DNA of 64,000 bases from Myxococcus hansupus (lineage in GTDB: Bacteria; Myxococcota; Myxococcia; Myxococcales; Myxococcaceae), in assembly GCF_000280925.3 (NCBI RefSeq), contig NZ_CP012109.1:3430501-3494500 (forward strand), in the 5' to 3' direction. Below the pieces are notes generated by a model. It was not told where the DNA came from. It worked only from the letters and a program-made list of their open reading frames with translations, and made no database searches. Shown piece by piece: positions 17,055 through 25,870 of this stretch. Positions within the stretch are counted from its first letter, which is position 1, and every line of letters starts with the position of its first letter. The position numbers and the translations under genes are program-made.

Positions 17055-17085
17055 GCGCGGCGCGTTGACGCTTGATCCGCCGCGC
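17055..17085. other. GC hairpin after hemB
   Basis: GCGCGGCG (17055-17062) pairs with CGCCGCGC (17078-17085) across a 15-base loop, 17 bases past the hemB stop. It is followed by GCG rather than T, so it is not a standard terminator. Confidence 0.4.
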
Positions 17086-17112
17086 GCGTTGCGTCCAAAT
17101 GAACGTCGCACA

Positions 17113-17619
17113 ATGCCAACCCAGAAGCGGCCTGGACGAAAGTCCCAGAAGCCCCCGCCCCCCCGCCGGCGCACCGCCAAGAAGCGGTCCGGCGCCGGAC
17201 GCGCGGCCCGTGTCAGCCCCCCAGGGCCCTTGCAGTACAAAGTGGTCGAACTGTCCACCGTGGACGAGGGCGCCCTGGAGCGCACCCTCAACGAGTGGAC
17301 GGCGAAGGGCTGGAACCTCGACGGCATCCAGTTCGCGATGCGCGAATCCTCCAAGCGCCCGGCCATGGCCTTCATCCTCTTCACGCGCGAGGGCCCTCCC
17401 GCCGAGCACGACGAAGACGCGGCGCGAGGGCGCCTGCTGCGGATGTCGGAGACGGGCAGCCCCACCGCGGCGCTCGCGTCCGAGTATGCGCAGACGCAGG
17501 CCGAGTGGGCCGCGCCCCACATCTCGCCCTTGAGCGCCCACGAACGCCTGGCCCGGCTGGCCGGGTTGGATGAACCGGAGCCGCGCGAGGAAGGCCTCAC
17601 GCTGGAGCCCGAGGAGTGA
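17113..17619 (+). CDS. DUF4177-like small protein
   Basis: This 168-residue protein has a very basic, Pro-rich N-terminus (KRPGRKSQKPPPPRRRTAKK) followed by a compact domain, YKVVELSTVDEGALERTLNE then WTAKGWNLDGIQFAM. The Y-K-V-V-E start and the L-N-x-W-x-x-x-G-W core match the DUF4177 pattern. The C-terminus (SPLSAHERLARLAGLDE) is helical and acidic. The ATG at 17113 was preferred over upstream codons because the basic tail starts there. Its stop overlaps the next gene by four bases, so it is coupled to the RDD protein. The molecular function of DUF4177 is not established. Confidence 0.75.
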   Translation: MPTQKRPGRKSQKPPPPRRRTAKKRSGAGRAARVSPPGPLQYKVVELSTVDEGALERTLNEWTAKGWNLDGIQFAMRESSKRPAMAFILFTREGPPAEHDEDAARGRLLRMSETGSPTAALASEYAQTQAEWAAPHISPLSAHERLARLAGLDEPEPREEGLTLEPEE

Positions 17620-18260
17620 GCACCGCGCGAAGCCGGGTGTGGATGGCGTCGGCCCGCAACGGCGGCCGCGTCCTCCGGCTGGTGTCCGAGGACGCCAAGC
17701 CCACCTCGCCGTATCCGAAGGCGTCGCTGCTGCTGCGCGGTGGCGCGCGGCTGGTGGACGTGGCGGTGGCCTGGGGGCTGTACGTGGTGTGCGGCGCGGC
17801 GGGCGCGGTGGTGGCGCTGCTGTTCCTGCTTTTGGCGGACGGGATGATTCAGGGCCAGAGCGTGGGCAAGCGCATCTTCGGTGTGAAGGTGGTGCACCTG
17901 CCCACGCGGTCGGCGGCGCGGCACCGCGACAGCACCCTGCGCAACGCGCCGCTGGCGCTCATCGTGCTGCTGGGAATGATGCCCGCGCCGCTGGGCCCGG
18001 TGGCGGCCGCGGCGGGGTTGCTCGTCATTGGCGGCGTGGAAGCGTGGCGCGTGCTGAGGGACCCGCTGGGCTGGCGGCTGGGCGACACCTGGGCCCAGAC
18101 GCAGGTGGTCGACGGGAAGGTTGTCGCGGGCGTAACCGTTGCAGCCCGCACGCCGGTCGCGCACGAGCGCGCCCCCGGCAGGCTCATGTCCGCGGCGAAG
18201 GTGCGCCGGGGACGCTCGACGTTCAGGAAGCGAAGGGGGTACCCGTGCGCATCGCGCTGA
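17616..18260 (+). CDS. RDD-family membrane protein
   Basis: This 214-residue protein has the RDD fold: a first helix after RGGARLVDVAVAWGLYVVCG (R and D of the family signature), a second helix (AGAVVALLFLLLA), the conserved GQSVGKRIFGVKVV loop, and further hydrophobic helices (ALIVLLGMMPAPLG, AAAGLLVIGGVEAW). RDD proteins are small multi-pass proteins whose roles include transport or ion homeostasis, often undefined. It starts four bases inside the DUF4177 gene, and its own end overlaps the following ATP-grasp gene by 16 bases, giving a tight three-gene run. Confidence 0.85.
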   Translation: MSTARSRVWMASARNGGRVLRLVSEDAKPTSPYPKASLLLRGGARLVDVAVAWGLYVVCGAAGAVVALLFLLLADGMIQGQSVGKRIFGVKVVHLPTRSAARHRDSTLRNAPLALIVLLGMMPAPLGPVAAAAGLLVIGGVEAWRVLRDPLGWRLGDTWAQTQVVDGKVVAGVTVAARTPVAHERAPGRLMSAAKVRRGRSTFRKRRGYPCASR

Positions 18261-20422
18261 CCCACAACCTCAGGTTGTCTGATTTGGAAGAAGAGGCGGA
18301 GTTCGACACCCAGGAGACGGTCAACGCGCTCGCAGCGGCCATCGAGCGCATTGGTCACCGCCTGGAGCGCTTCGAGGTCAGCGGTCCGGCCTCGCGCACC
18401 GTGGCGCGCCTGGAGGCGTACAGCCCGGACCTCATCTTCAACACCGCGGAAGGACGCCGGGGCCGCTTCCGCGAGGCCTTCTACCCCGCGCTCTTCGACG
18501 AGCTGGGCTTTCCGTACACGGGCTCGGACGCGTACGCGTTGGCCGTCACGCTCGACAAGCAGCTCACCAAGCTGGTGCTGTCCAAGCAGGGCATCCGCAC
18601 GCCCGGCTGGCAGTACGTGGAGAAGCTGAGCGAGCTGGCGGTGGACAACCTGCGCTTCCCCGTCATCGTGAAGCCGAACTTCGAGGGCTCGTCCAAGGGC
18701 ATCACCCAGGACTCCATCGCGGAGACGCTGGACGAGGTGCGCCTCAAGGTGGCCTCCGCGCTGGAGAAGTATCCGTCCGGCGTGCTGGTGGAGGAGTACA
18801 TCTCCGGTCGCGACCTCGCCGTGCCGTTCCTGGAGTCGGTGGACAATGACTACGACGGCGTCCTCACGCCGGTGGAGTACGTCATCGACCCGGTCGTCAC
18901 CGCGGGCCGCAAGTACGCCATCTACGACTACGCCCTGAAGACGTCCCGCGAGGGCGCGGTCAGCGTGCGTGCCCCGGCGCAGATTTCGCCCCGCATGGCG
19001 GAGGACATCCGGCGGATGGCGCAGAAGGTGTATCAGGCGCTCGACTGCCGCGACCTGGGCCGCATCGACATCCGCCTCAGCGACGCGGGCGTGCCGTACT
19101 TCCTGGAGATCAACGCGCTGCCCAGCCTGGAGCCGGGCGCGGGCATCTACGCGGCGGCGGAGCTGGACGGGCTGCACCTGGACGGCGTGATGAACGCCAT
19201 CATCACCAGCGCGGCCAAGCGGTACAAAATCAAGGACTCGTCGCGCCGCCAGGGCAAGCCGGCGCGCAAGAGCGGTCCGCTGCGCGTGGGCTTCAGCTTC
19301 AACGTCAAGCGCGTGAAGCCCACGGCCACGGCGGAGACGGTGGAGGACAGCGAGGCCGAGTACGACTCGCCCAACACGCTCCAGGCCATCCGCGAGGCGA
19401 TTGCGTCGTGGGGCCACGAGGTCATCGACCTGGAGGCCACCGCCGAGCTGCCCTCGGTGCTGTCGAGCACGCCGTTGGATCTGGTGTTCAACATCGCGGA
19501 GGGCTTCAAGGGCCGCAACCGCGAGAGCCAGGTGCCCGCGCTGCTGGAGCTGCTGGACATCCCGTACACGGGCTCGGATCCGGCGACGCTGTCCATCGCC
19601 CTGGACAAGGGCCTGGCGAAGAAGATCGTCCGTCAGGCCGGCATCCTCACGCCCAACTTCCAGTTGATGGTGACGGGCAAGGAGCGCCTCAACAAGGAGT
19701 TCACCTCCTTCCCGCTCATCGTGAAGCCGGTGGCGGAGGGCAGCTCCAAGGGCGTCGTCACCAAGAGCGTCTGCTACAGCGAGGCGGAGCTGCGCGAGGT
19801 GGTGCGGGAGATTGCCGGCAAGTACCAGCAGCCCGCGCTCATCGAGGAGTACATCCGCGGCCGCGAGTTCACCGTGGGCCTGCTGGGCGAGCGGCGTCCG
19901 CGCGTCCTGCCGCCCATGGAGATTGTCTTCCTGGACCGGGAGGACAAGAACCCCGTCTACAGCTTCCAGCACAAGCTCGATTGGACGGACCGTATCCGCT
20001 ACGACGCGCCGGCCAAGCTGGAGCCCGCGCTGCTGGAGCGCTTGCGCACGGCGGCCCGCAACTCGTTCATGGCGCTGGGATGCCGCGACGTCGCGCGCAT
20101 CGACTTCCGCATGGATGACAAGGGGCGCATCTACTTCATCGAGTGCAACCCGCTGCCGGGCCTGACGCCGGGCTGGAGCGACCTGGTGCTCATCGCCCAG
20201 GGCGCCGGCATGGACTACCGGGGCCTCATTGGCGAAATCATGGCGCCCGCCATCCGCCGCTACAAAGAGCGGGAGGCGCGGCGGGCCGCCAGCGAGCACC
20301 CCGCGTCCGTGCTGCGCAAGAGCGTGCACCTGGATGAGGGGACGCCCACGTCCGCCCAGCCCGTGCAGGCGCCCGGCGCCGCCTCCGGAGAGGCCGTGCC
20401 GCGCCCGGACGCGAAGGCCTGA
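18245..20422 (+). CDS. Two-domain D-alanine-D-alanine ligase-like ATP-grasp protein
   Basis: This 725-residue protein contains two complete copies of a D-Ala-D-Ala-ligase-like unit in one chain. Copy 1 (about 1-325) has FPVIVKPNFEGSSKG, EEYISGRDL, GRIDIRL and FLEINALPSLEPG. Copy 2 (about 330-690) has FPLIVKPVAEGSSKG, EEYIRGREFTVG, ARIDFRM and FIECNPLPGLTPG. Both keep the nucleotide-binding and metal-binding positions, so both look active. A typical Ddl is about 310 residues and single. The tail (690-725) is Ala/Pro rich. The GTG at 18245 follows AAGGGGGT. The products are unknown; ligation of D-amino acids or related carboxylate-amine joining is the family chemistry. A P1 peptidase gene follows. 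Confidence 0.88.
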   Translation: MRIALTHNLRLSDLEEEAEFDTQETVNALAAAIERIGHRLERFEVSGPASRTVARLEAYSPDLIFNTAEGRRGRFREAFYPALFDELGFPYTGSDAYALAVTLDKQLTKLVLSKQGIRTPGWQYVEKLSELAVDNLRFPVIVKPNFEGSSKGITQDSIAETLDEVRLKVASALEKYPSGVLVEEYISGRDLAVPFLESVDNDYDGVLTPVEYVIDPVVTAGRKYAIYDYALKTSREGAVSVRAPAQISPRMAEDIRRMAQKVYQALDCRDLGRIDIRLSDAGVPYFLEINALPSLEPGAGIYAAAELDGLHLDGVMNAIITSAAKRYKIKDSSRRQGKPARKSGPLRVGFSFNVKRVKPTATAETVEDSEAEYDSPNTLQAIREAIASWGHEVIDLEATAELPSVLSSTPLDLVFNIAEGFKGRNRESQVPALLELLDIPYTGSDPATLSIALDKGLAKKIVRQAGILTPNFQLMVTGKERLNKEFTSFPLIVKPVAEGSSKGVVTKSVCYSEAELREVVREIAGKYQQPALIEEYIRGREFTVGLLGERRPRVLPPMEIVFLDREDKNPVYSFQHKLDWTDRIRYDAPAKLEPALLERLRTAARNSFMALGCRDVARIDFRMDDKGRIYFIECNPLPGLTPGWSDLVLIAQGAGMDYRGLIGEIMAPAIRRYKEREARRAASEHPASVLRKSVHLDEGTPTSAQPVQAPGAASGEAVPRPDAKA

Positions 20423-20527
20423 GCCGCGCGCTCCGCCGGCCGCTCCGTCCCGCCCGCGCCCTTCGACTGGCCGGGCGGGCAGGGGAGTGGTTGACGGTGG
20501 GGGATGGTCGGTTAGTGTCATCCTTCT

Positions 20528-21880
20528 ATGGTGCAAATCCCCGAGGAGAACGGACCGCGCGTCCGGGCCCGTGCGCTGGGCCTGCCGCTGGGGCGCTTCA
20601 AGCCCGGCAAGTGGAACGCCATCACGGACGTGGAAGGCGTCCTGGTGGGCCACAGCACGTTGATACGGGGCGACGGCCCCTTGAGGCCGGGGCACGGCCC
20701 CGTGCGCACGGGCGTCACCGCCATCCTCCCCAACCAGGGGAACATCTTCATGGACCGGATGAACGGCGGCGGCTTCGTGCTCAACGGCGCCGGCGAGGTC
20801 TCCGGCATGACGCAGCTCATGGAGTGGGGCCTCATCGAGACGCCCATCCTGCTCACCAACACCATGGCGGTGGGCGCGGTGTCGGACGGCGTGGCGCGCT
20901 ACCTGGTGGACCGCTACCCCGGCATCGGCGACGAGCACGACGTCATCATTCCCGTGGTGGGGGAGTGTGACGACTCGTGGCTGAACGACATCTCCGGCCG
21001 CCACGTGCGGGAGGAGCATGTCAACGAGGCCATCCGCAACGCCGCCAGCGGCCCGGTGGCCGAGGGGAACGTGGGCGGCGGCACCGGCATGGTGACGTGC
21101 GACTTCAAGGGCGGCATTGGCACGGCGTCACGCAAGCTGCCGGAGGTGCTCGGGGGCTACACCCTGGGCGTCCTGGTGATGTCCAACTTCGGGAAGATGC
21201 ACAACCTGCGGGTGGGCGGCCTGCCGGTGGGTGAAATCCTCGCGGAGAAGTTCAAGGGCACGCCCACGCGCGGCAAGACGTACGGCTCCATCATCGCGGT
21301 GGTGGCCACGGACGCGCCGCTGTTGAGCCATCAAATCAACCGCCTCTGCAAGCGCGTGGCGCTGGGCATTGGCCGGGTGGGCAGCTACGCGGCGCACGGC
21401 TCGGGCGAGATTGTCGTGGGGTTCTCCACGGCCAACATCATCCCCCGGCGCACGCAGAAGATGGTCTACAAGCTGAAAATCCTCCTGGATCAGCGCCTGG
21501 ACCCCCTCTACGAGGCCGTCATGGAGGCCACCGAGGAGGCCATCCTCAACGCCATGTGCATGGCCACGTCCATGACGGGGGCCAACGGGAATCACTGCCC
21601 GGCGCTGCCCCTGGGCGAGGTCCGGCGGTGCCTGGACGCCTTCAAGCCCATCTTCGCCTCGGTGAAGAAGCGCCCCCAGCAGTCCAGCGCCCCGGCGGCC
21701 CGGGAGAGGCCCACCGACGAGGACCGGGAGGGGGAGGTGACGGTTTCCACCGCCCGCCCGACCCAGGTCCGGGGGGCCGAGGGCATCCCGTACCCCACCC
21801 GTCCGGCACCCGACGACCCCGATGCGCCAGGGGGGCCCGAGGGTTCCTCTTCCGGGAGCCCGTCGGGTTCTGATAGTTAG
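20528..21880 (+). CDS. P1-family (DmpA-type) aminopeptidase
   Basis: This 450-residue protein is of the DmpA/beta-aminopeptidase family, which self-cleaves before a Ser or Thr to make an N-terminal nucleophile. Recognisable pieces are KWNAITDVEGVLVGHSTL, VRTGVTAILPNQ, NTMAVGAVSDGVARYLVDRY, GNVGGGTGMVTCDFKGGIGT, and the cleavage region YGSIIAVVATDAPLLSHQ, where the beta chain should begin at the S of GSII. DmpA removes N-terminal D- or L-Ala; relatives cleave beta-peptides. There is no signal peptide, so it is probably cytoplasmic. The last 75 residues form a Pro/Ser-rich, low-complexity extension not typical of the family. It follows the double ATP-grasp gene by about 105 bases. Confidence 0.88.
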   Translation: MVQIPEENGPRVRARALGLPLGRFKPGKWNAITDVEGVLVGHSTLIRGDGPLRPGHGPVRTGVTAILPNQGNIFMDRMNGGGFVLNGAGEVSGMTQLMEWGLIETPILLTNTMAVGAVSDGVARYLVDRYPGIGDEHDVIIPVVGECDDSWLNDISGRHVREEHVNEAIRNAASGPVAEGNVGGGTGMVTCDFKGGIGTASRKLPEVLGGYTLGVLVMSNFGKMHNLRVGGLPVGEILAEKFKGTPTRGKTYGSIIAVVATDAPLLSHQINRLCKRVALGIGRVGSYAAHGSGEIVVGFSTANIIPRRTQKMVYKLKILLDQRLDPLYEAVMEATEEAILNAMCMATSMTGANGNHCPALPLGEVRRCLDAFKPIFASVKKRPQQSSAPAARERPTDEDREGEVTVSTARPTQVRGAEGIPYPTRPAPDDPDAPGGPEGSSSGSPSGSDS

Positions 21881-21922
21881 GCCCTTCTTTTCACGTCTCC
21901 GTACGGAGCACAGGAGTCACAG

Positions 21923-22042
21923 ATGGCCCGCAGCAAGAGCAAGCACCGTCGCGTGCAGATGAAGATCAAGCAGGCTTGGAAGAAGCGGGCGAAGAAGAAC
22001 AAGGCCGAGGCCAAGGCCGCGGCCGAGTCGAAGAAGAAGTAA
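21923..22042 (+). CDS. Very basic 39-residue protein
   Basis: This frame gives MARSKSKHRRVQMKIKQAWK and then a Lys/Ala-rich helix ending in KKK: 39 residues, more than one third Lys or Arg. AGGAG sits six bases before the ATG, and GC at third positions is high, both good signs of a real gene. There are no acidic clusters or membrane segments. It looks like a ribosome-associated or nucleic-acid-binding peptide; it is not the known bTHX sequence. It lies 42 bases after the P1 peptidase gene. Confidence 0.7.
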   Translation: MARSKSKHRRVQMKIKQAWKKRAKKNKAEAKAAAESKKK

Positions 22043-22075
22043 TCCGGCTCCACCGCTCTCGTGCGGCCCGTGGCC

Positions 22076-22561
22076 TCAGTCCCGGGTCGCCGAGAACGGA
22101 CTGGAGACGGTGCAGCGCTGTCCCCCCGTGTCGGACGCGCGCACGTAGGTCCCCGTGAAGACGCCGGAGATGGACGCTGTTCCACCCTCCGCCGCCGGGG
22201 CGAGGTAGCTGCCGTTGAGGTTCAGGGTGTCCGTCCGGGCACCCCCGGGCGCTCCGGCATTGTTGGTGCTCCCCATCAAGGTGAAGGCCGAATAAGAGCC
22301 AATGTTGCCGCTCAGGGGCACCCCCGCGAGCCGGCCCGTGAGCTGGTCGCCCGTGCGTGAGATTTCGAGCACCTCGCCCGCGGGCAGCGCCACCGACAGC
22401 AAGGAGCACTCGGGCGGGACGCCCGCGCCTCCGTTGAACTGGATGCGGTAGCGGCCCTCGACGGCGGGGCATTCCGTGCAAGGGGCCTCGGCGCCGCCAC
22501 AGCCCCAGGCGGCGATCGTGAGCAACCCGGCGAAGAAGCGGGTGAAACGTCCAGAAGTCAT
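22076..22561 (-). CDS. Putative lipoprotein (161 aa)
   Basis: This 161-residue protein begins MTSGRFTRFFAGLLTIAAWG, then CGGAEAPCTECP. The leader and the Cys in AWGCGG look like a lipoprotein signal. The mature part is a beta-rich domain (YRIQFNGGAG, LPAGEVLEISRTGDQLTGRL, NLNGSYLAPA, SGVFTGTYVR) with cysteine pairs (CTECP, ECSLL, QRCTVSS). The family is unknown. The start at 22561 was chosen because the leader follows directly. It is convergent with the small basic gene and divergent from the AI-2E-type gene. Confidence 0.75.
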   Translation of the reverse strand: MTSGRFTRFFAGLLTIAAWGCGGAEAPCTECPAVEGRYRIQFNGGAGVPPECSLLSVALPAGEVLEISRTGDQLTGRLAGVPLSGNIGSYSAFTLMGSTNNAGAPGGARTDTLNLNGSYLAPAAEGGTASISGVFTGTYVRASDTGGQRCTVSSPFSATRD

Positions 22562-22670
22562 GAGTCGATTCTCCGTGAGACGGAAGCCGGACTTCCCGGT
22601 GGGACGGCCGGTTCCTACGTTGGGAAAGGGCGGCGTTCGGTGGGCTCGCAGGGTGGCGTGGGGTGGGGCG

Positions 22671-23828
22671 GTGGGTGACTCGAGGCGGTGGTCCAACTTT
22701 GTTTTCGCCGGGCTGTTCGCCCTGGCGCTGATTCTCTTCTCCAGGATTCTGCTGCCGTTCTTGATGCCGGTGTTGCTCGGCGGCTTCCTGGTCGTGCTGT
22801 TCATGCCGTTGCAGGACTACCTGTGCCAGAAGCTGCGGGGCCGCAAGTCCCTCAGCGCGGCGGTGTCCACTGTCACGGTGTTCCTGCTCATCCTGGCGCC
22901 GCTGGCGCTGGTGGGCTGGATGGTGGCGCGCGAGGTGCTCCAGTTCGTGACGCAGGCGCACCAGTTGCTCGAGCAGGAGCACCTGCGTCAGCCGTTCCTC
23001 GACAGCCTGCCGCTGGGGTTGGACCGCTACCTGCGCCTGGAGACGGACGGCGTGGAGGCGGAGCGGGCGTTGATGTCGGCTGTGACGGGCGGCGCGGCGC
23101 TGCTGCGGGACATCGCCGCGGCGGGCACGGACCTGGTCATCAACCTGTTCCTGATGACCGTGGCCATGTACTACTTCTTCCTCGACGGACGCCGGCTCGT
23201 GTCCGAGGTCATGCGCCTGGTCCCCCTGGACCGCCGCTACTTCGAGGCCTTCTCGCGCGAGTTCACCGACGTCGCGTACGCCATCATCTATGGCAACACC
23301 GTCACCGCCATCATCCAGGGCGCGGTGGGCTTCGTCGGGCTGCTCATCGCCGGGGTGCCTCACGCCGGCGTGTGGGGCGCGGCCATGGTGCTGGTGGCGC
23401 TGGTGCCGGTGGGCGGGACGGCCCTCGTCTGGGGCCCCATTGGCGTGGTGCTCATCGCCGCGAACCAGGTGGGCGAAGGCGTGTTCCTCCTCTCCTGGGG
23501 CGCCTTCCTGGTGGGCAGCATCGACAACGTCATCCGGCCCCGGCTGTGCGGTTCGCGGATGGCGTTGCATCCGCTGCTCGTCTTCCTGTCCATGTTCGGC
23601 GGGTTGGCGGTGTTCGGGATGATGGGACTGCTGGTGGGGCCGCTCATCGCCTCCATCTTCATGGCGATGGTCCGCATCTACCGGCGTGACTTCCTGGGCA
23701 TCGGCCGCGCCGAGCACCTGGCGACCGAGTCCACGGAGGAGTCCTCACCGTCGATGGACGTGCCGCAAACCGCGCGGATGCCGGCGGCCGCGCAGGCGAT
23801 GGGACAGGCGGCGACGCTCAACGCCTGA
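22671..23828 (+). CDS. AI-2E-family (PerM-like) membrane protein
   Basis: This roughly 385-residue protein is of the AI-2E transporter/PerM family, with paired N-terminal helices (FAGLFALALILFSRILLPFL, MPVLLGGFLVVLFMPL), the central amphipathic region (HQLLEQEHLRQPFLDSLPLG), and the conserved helical bundle (LVINLFLMTVAMYYFFLDGR, AIIQGAVGFVGLLIAGVPHA, GSIDNVIRPRLCG). The signature DNVIRP is present. Family roles include export of small molecules or ion exchange. The start chosen is GTG 22671 (VGDSRRW) because the membrane region follows; ATG 22560 would give a longer basic leader overlapping the divergent gene. The C-terminal 40 residues are a variable tail. Confidence 0.85.
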   Translation: MGDSRRWSNFVFAGLFALALILFSRILLPFLMPVLLGGFLVVLFMPLQDYLCQKLRGRKSLSAAVSTVTVFLLILAPLALVGWMVAREVLQFVTQAHQLLEQEHLRQPFLDSLPLGLDRYLRLETDGVEAERALMSAVTGGAALLRDIAAAGTDLVINLFLMTVAMYYFFLDGRRLVSEVMRLVPLDRRYFEAFSREFTDVAYAIIYGNTVTAIIQGAVGFVGLLIAGVPHAGVWGAAMVLVALVPVGGTALVWGPIGVVLIAANQVGEGVFLLSWGAFLVGSIDNVIRPRLCGSRMALHPLLVFLSMFGGLAVFGMMGLLVGPLIASIFMAMVRIYRRDFLGIGRAEHLATESTEESSPSMDVPQTARMPAAAQAMGQAATLNA

Positions 23829-23890
23829 GCGGATGGGCATCTCCGCCCAGCCTGGACTTCCCCGGCGGGGTGGGTGAACCTCCCGGGTGA

Positions 23891-24982
23891 ATGACGAACG
23901 CCCGACACTCGTTGATTCACTGGGGGATGCGGTGTGCCCTCGTGGTGGCGCTGGCCGCACCGCCGGCGCTGGCAACCGCGGCGAAGCGCGAGGCCGCGGT
24001 GGACTTGGCGCCGGGTGTCGTGGTGCTGGACCTGGAAGGGGATGCCGGGCGGATGCTGGGCACCCAGCTCGAGTCGGCCTCGCATGCCACCTCGGCCCCG
24101 TTCCTGGAGGTGGCGCTGGACTCGGGCTCGGGCGGCACCGTGGGAGACGGGGTGGCCCGGCCTCCGCTGGCCCGGCTCACGCTGGGCGGGACGACGACGT
24201 GGCGCAACTACTGCGCGCGGCCCGGCGTGAAGTCCTGCGGTGAGTATGACCGGCTGCCGGCGAACGAGCGGCTGGGCGACACGGTGAGCTATTCGTCGTC
24301 GGTGCCGTACCTGGGCATTTCCGCCGAGCTGGAGTTGCAGCCCCTGGCGCAGAGCGCGTCGCTGCTCCGCGGCCTCGGCGTGGCGCTGGGCTACCGGCGT
24401 GGGTATGCGTCCACGAACGTGACGCTGGTGAGCGACGCGGGCCAGTCCACCACGCGCGAGGTGGCGGCCACCGATTCGGTGCTCACCGCGCAGGCGATGT
24501 ACCGGTACTTCTTCGGGATGGGCGCGTCGCGGGAGCGCTTCGGTTACGCGGGCCTGCGGGCGGGCCTGCTCACCCGCGCCTTCGACGTGGACGCGTCCGC
24601 CGAGAGCCCGCTCACCGGAACGCACCGCGTGTTCCCCTCGGTCGGCCTGGAGGTGTCGGTGCCGCTGGTCGACTGGGCGCGGCTGGAAGGGGCGGGGCAG
24701 TTCTTCGTGAGTCCTCGGCCGGGCAAGGGGCTGGGGGGCGGAAGCAGCGCGCTGGACGCGGAACTCCGGGACTACGGCACCGCCGTCTCCAGCTTCGGCT
24801 GGGAGGCCGAGCTGGGCGTGGCGGGCGACATCTGGGGACCCTTCGGCTACTCGCTGCGCTTCCGCCTGACGCGCTTCCAGGACACCTTCACCGGCGCTGG
24901 CACCCGGGTGGGCTGGGACGCGGGCGGCGTCGCGGCGGAGACGTACTCCAGCCTGCACTGGGGCATCACCGCGTCGTACTGA
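23891..24982 (+). CDS. Putative outer-membrane beta-barrel protein
   Basis: This 363-residue protein has a signal peptide (MRCALVVALAAPPALATAA). After a short N-terminal region it shows alternating hydrophobic/polar strands typical of a barrel: RLTLGGTTTWRNYCA, GVALGYRRGYASTNVTLV, AQAMYRYFFGMGA, RLEGAGQFFVSPRPG, GYSLRFRLTRFQDTF. It ends ITASY, with the aromatic last residue usual for Bam-inserted proteins. CARPGVKSC may be a disulfide in a loop. There is no specific family call. It begins 62 bases after the AI-2E-family gene and is followed by a TPR-like protein gene on the same strand. Confidence 0.8.
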   Translation: MTNARHSLIHWGMRCALVVALAAPPALATAAKREAAVDLAPGVVVLDLEGDAGRMLGTQLESASHATSAPFLEVALDSGSGGTVGDGVARPPLARLTLGGTTTWRNYCARPGVKSCGEYDRLPANERLGDTVSYSSSVPYLGISAELELQPLAQSASLLRGLGVALGYRRGYASTNVTLVSDAGQSTTREVAATDSVLTAQAMYRYFFGMGASRERFGYAGLRAGLLTRAFDVDASAESPLTGTHRVFPSVGLEVSVPLVDWARLEGAGQFFVSPRPGKGLGGGSSALDAELRDYGTAVSSFGWEAELGVAGDIWGPFGYSLRFRLTRFQDTFTGAGTRVGWDAGGVAAETYSSLHWGITASY

Positions 24983-25021
24983 ACGCTGCACGCGGTGGCG
25001 CCGGAGGCGTAGGGTGTGGAC

Positions 25022-25528
25022 ATGTCCGAGCACATGTCGCCCCAGGAGCTGCGGCGGAAGTGGAAGCTGGCGAACGCGGAGCCGCTGGAGGGTGGCCACA
25101 GGGTGGAGGCCTACCGGGCGTTGTCCGGGGCGTGTCCCGCCTTCGTGCCCAACCTGCTGTCCTTGAGCCGCACGCTCCTCGCGGGCCGTCAGGGAGACGC
25201 GGATGACGCGGTGGCCCAGGCGGAGCAGGCGCTTCGCGACGCGGCGGACGTGTCCGCGGGCGCGCCCGAGCCGCTGTTGGAGCTGGGGCGTTTCCTGAGC
25301 ACCGTGCGTGCTTCGCCCGTGGAGGCGGAGCGGGCCTTCGCGTCCGCGGCCGAGGGGGCGCTGTCCCTTCTGGAAGAAGCGTGGGCGGGGAGGATTCAGG
25401 CGCTGGGGGCTCAGGGGCAGCTCGAGGCCGCGCTGGAAGTGGAAGAGCAGGCGCGCGGCGTGTTCCCCAACTCCAAGGCCATCACCCTGGCGGTGGCGTC
25501 CGCGCACCGGCACGCGGCGGGACGCTGA
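25022..25528 (+). CDS. TPR-like soluble protein (168 aa)
   Basis: This 168-residue all-helical protein starts MSEHMSPQELRRKWKLANAE. Helix pairs with TPR-like Ala/Gly/Leu spacing follow (EAYRALSGACPAFVPNLLSL, DAVAQAEQALRDAADVSAGA, EPLLELGRFLSTVRASPVEA, AALEVEEQARGVFPNSKAIT). It has no signal peptide. ATG 25022 was preferred to GTG 25016, six bases upstream in frame. It is likely a protein-protein interaction module; the partner is unknown. It is convergent with the next gene, only six bases apart. Confidence 0.7.
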   Translation: MSEHMSPQELRRKWKLANAEPLEGGHRVEAYRALSGACPAFVPNLLSLSRTLLAGRQGDADDAVAQAEQALRDAADVSAGAPEPLLELGRFLSTVRASPVEAERAFASAAEGALSLLEEAWAGRIQALGAQGQLEAALEVEEQARGVFPNSKAITLAVASAHRHAAGR

Positions 25529-25534
25529 GGCACG

Positions 25535-25870
25535 TCAGGGCAGGCGCTCCGCGTCGCTCCGGGCACCGGTGCGCACCGCCTGCCGGTGCTGGGCGATGCG
25601 GTTGCGCGCCCACTCCGGTGCCAGCTCCAGCTCCTCGGGGAAGAAGAGGTCCTCGCCCAGGTCCTCGACGAGCACCTGGATGAGCGGATCATCCGGGTAC
25701 TGCGTGGCCGGGTCGTCGAACACGAAGCCCACGACCACGCCCGTCTTGCCCAGGAAGCGCTGGCCGATGGTGCCGTCCTCGGAGCGCGCGACGACCTTCA
25801 CGGTTTCGCCGATGCGCACCGGAGCGCCGTCCACGTCATGACAGATGATGAGAGAAGGGTCCTGGATCAT
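25535..25870 (-). CDS. Small SH3-barrel-like protein of sigma operon
   Basis: This 111-residue protein is MIQDPSLIICHDVDGAPVRI followed by GETVKVVARSEDGTIGQRFL, GKTGVVVGFVFDDPA, then VLVEDLGEDLFFPEELELA. The turn-rich beta pattern with G-x-T-G-x-V suggests a KOW/SH3-like barrel. I cannot name the family. It starts four bases inside the end of the anti-sigma-like gene, so it is the third gene of the sigma factor operon. A regulatory or metal/nucleic-acid-binding role is only a guess from position. Confidence 0.7.
   Translation of the reverse strand: MIQDPSLIICHDVDGAPVRIGETVKVVARSEDGTIGQRFLGKTGVVVGFVFDDPATQYPDDPLIQVLVEDLGEDLFFPEELELAPEWARNRIAQHRQAVRTGARSDAERLP

Noticed and set aside
18245-20422. 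Vancomycin-resistance type D-Ala-D-Lac ligase
   Set aside because: No VanH or VanX partners and a fused double architecture; the substrate cannot be inferred.
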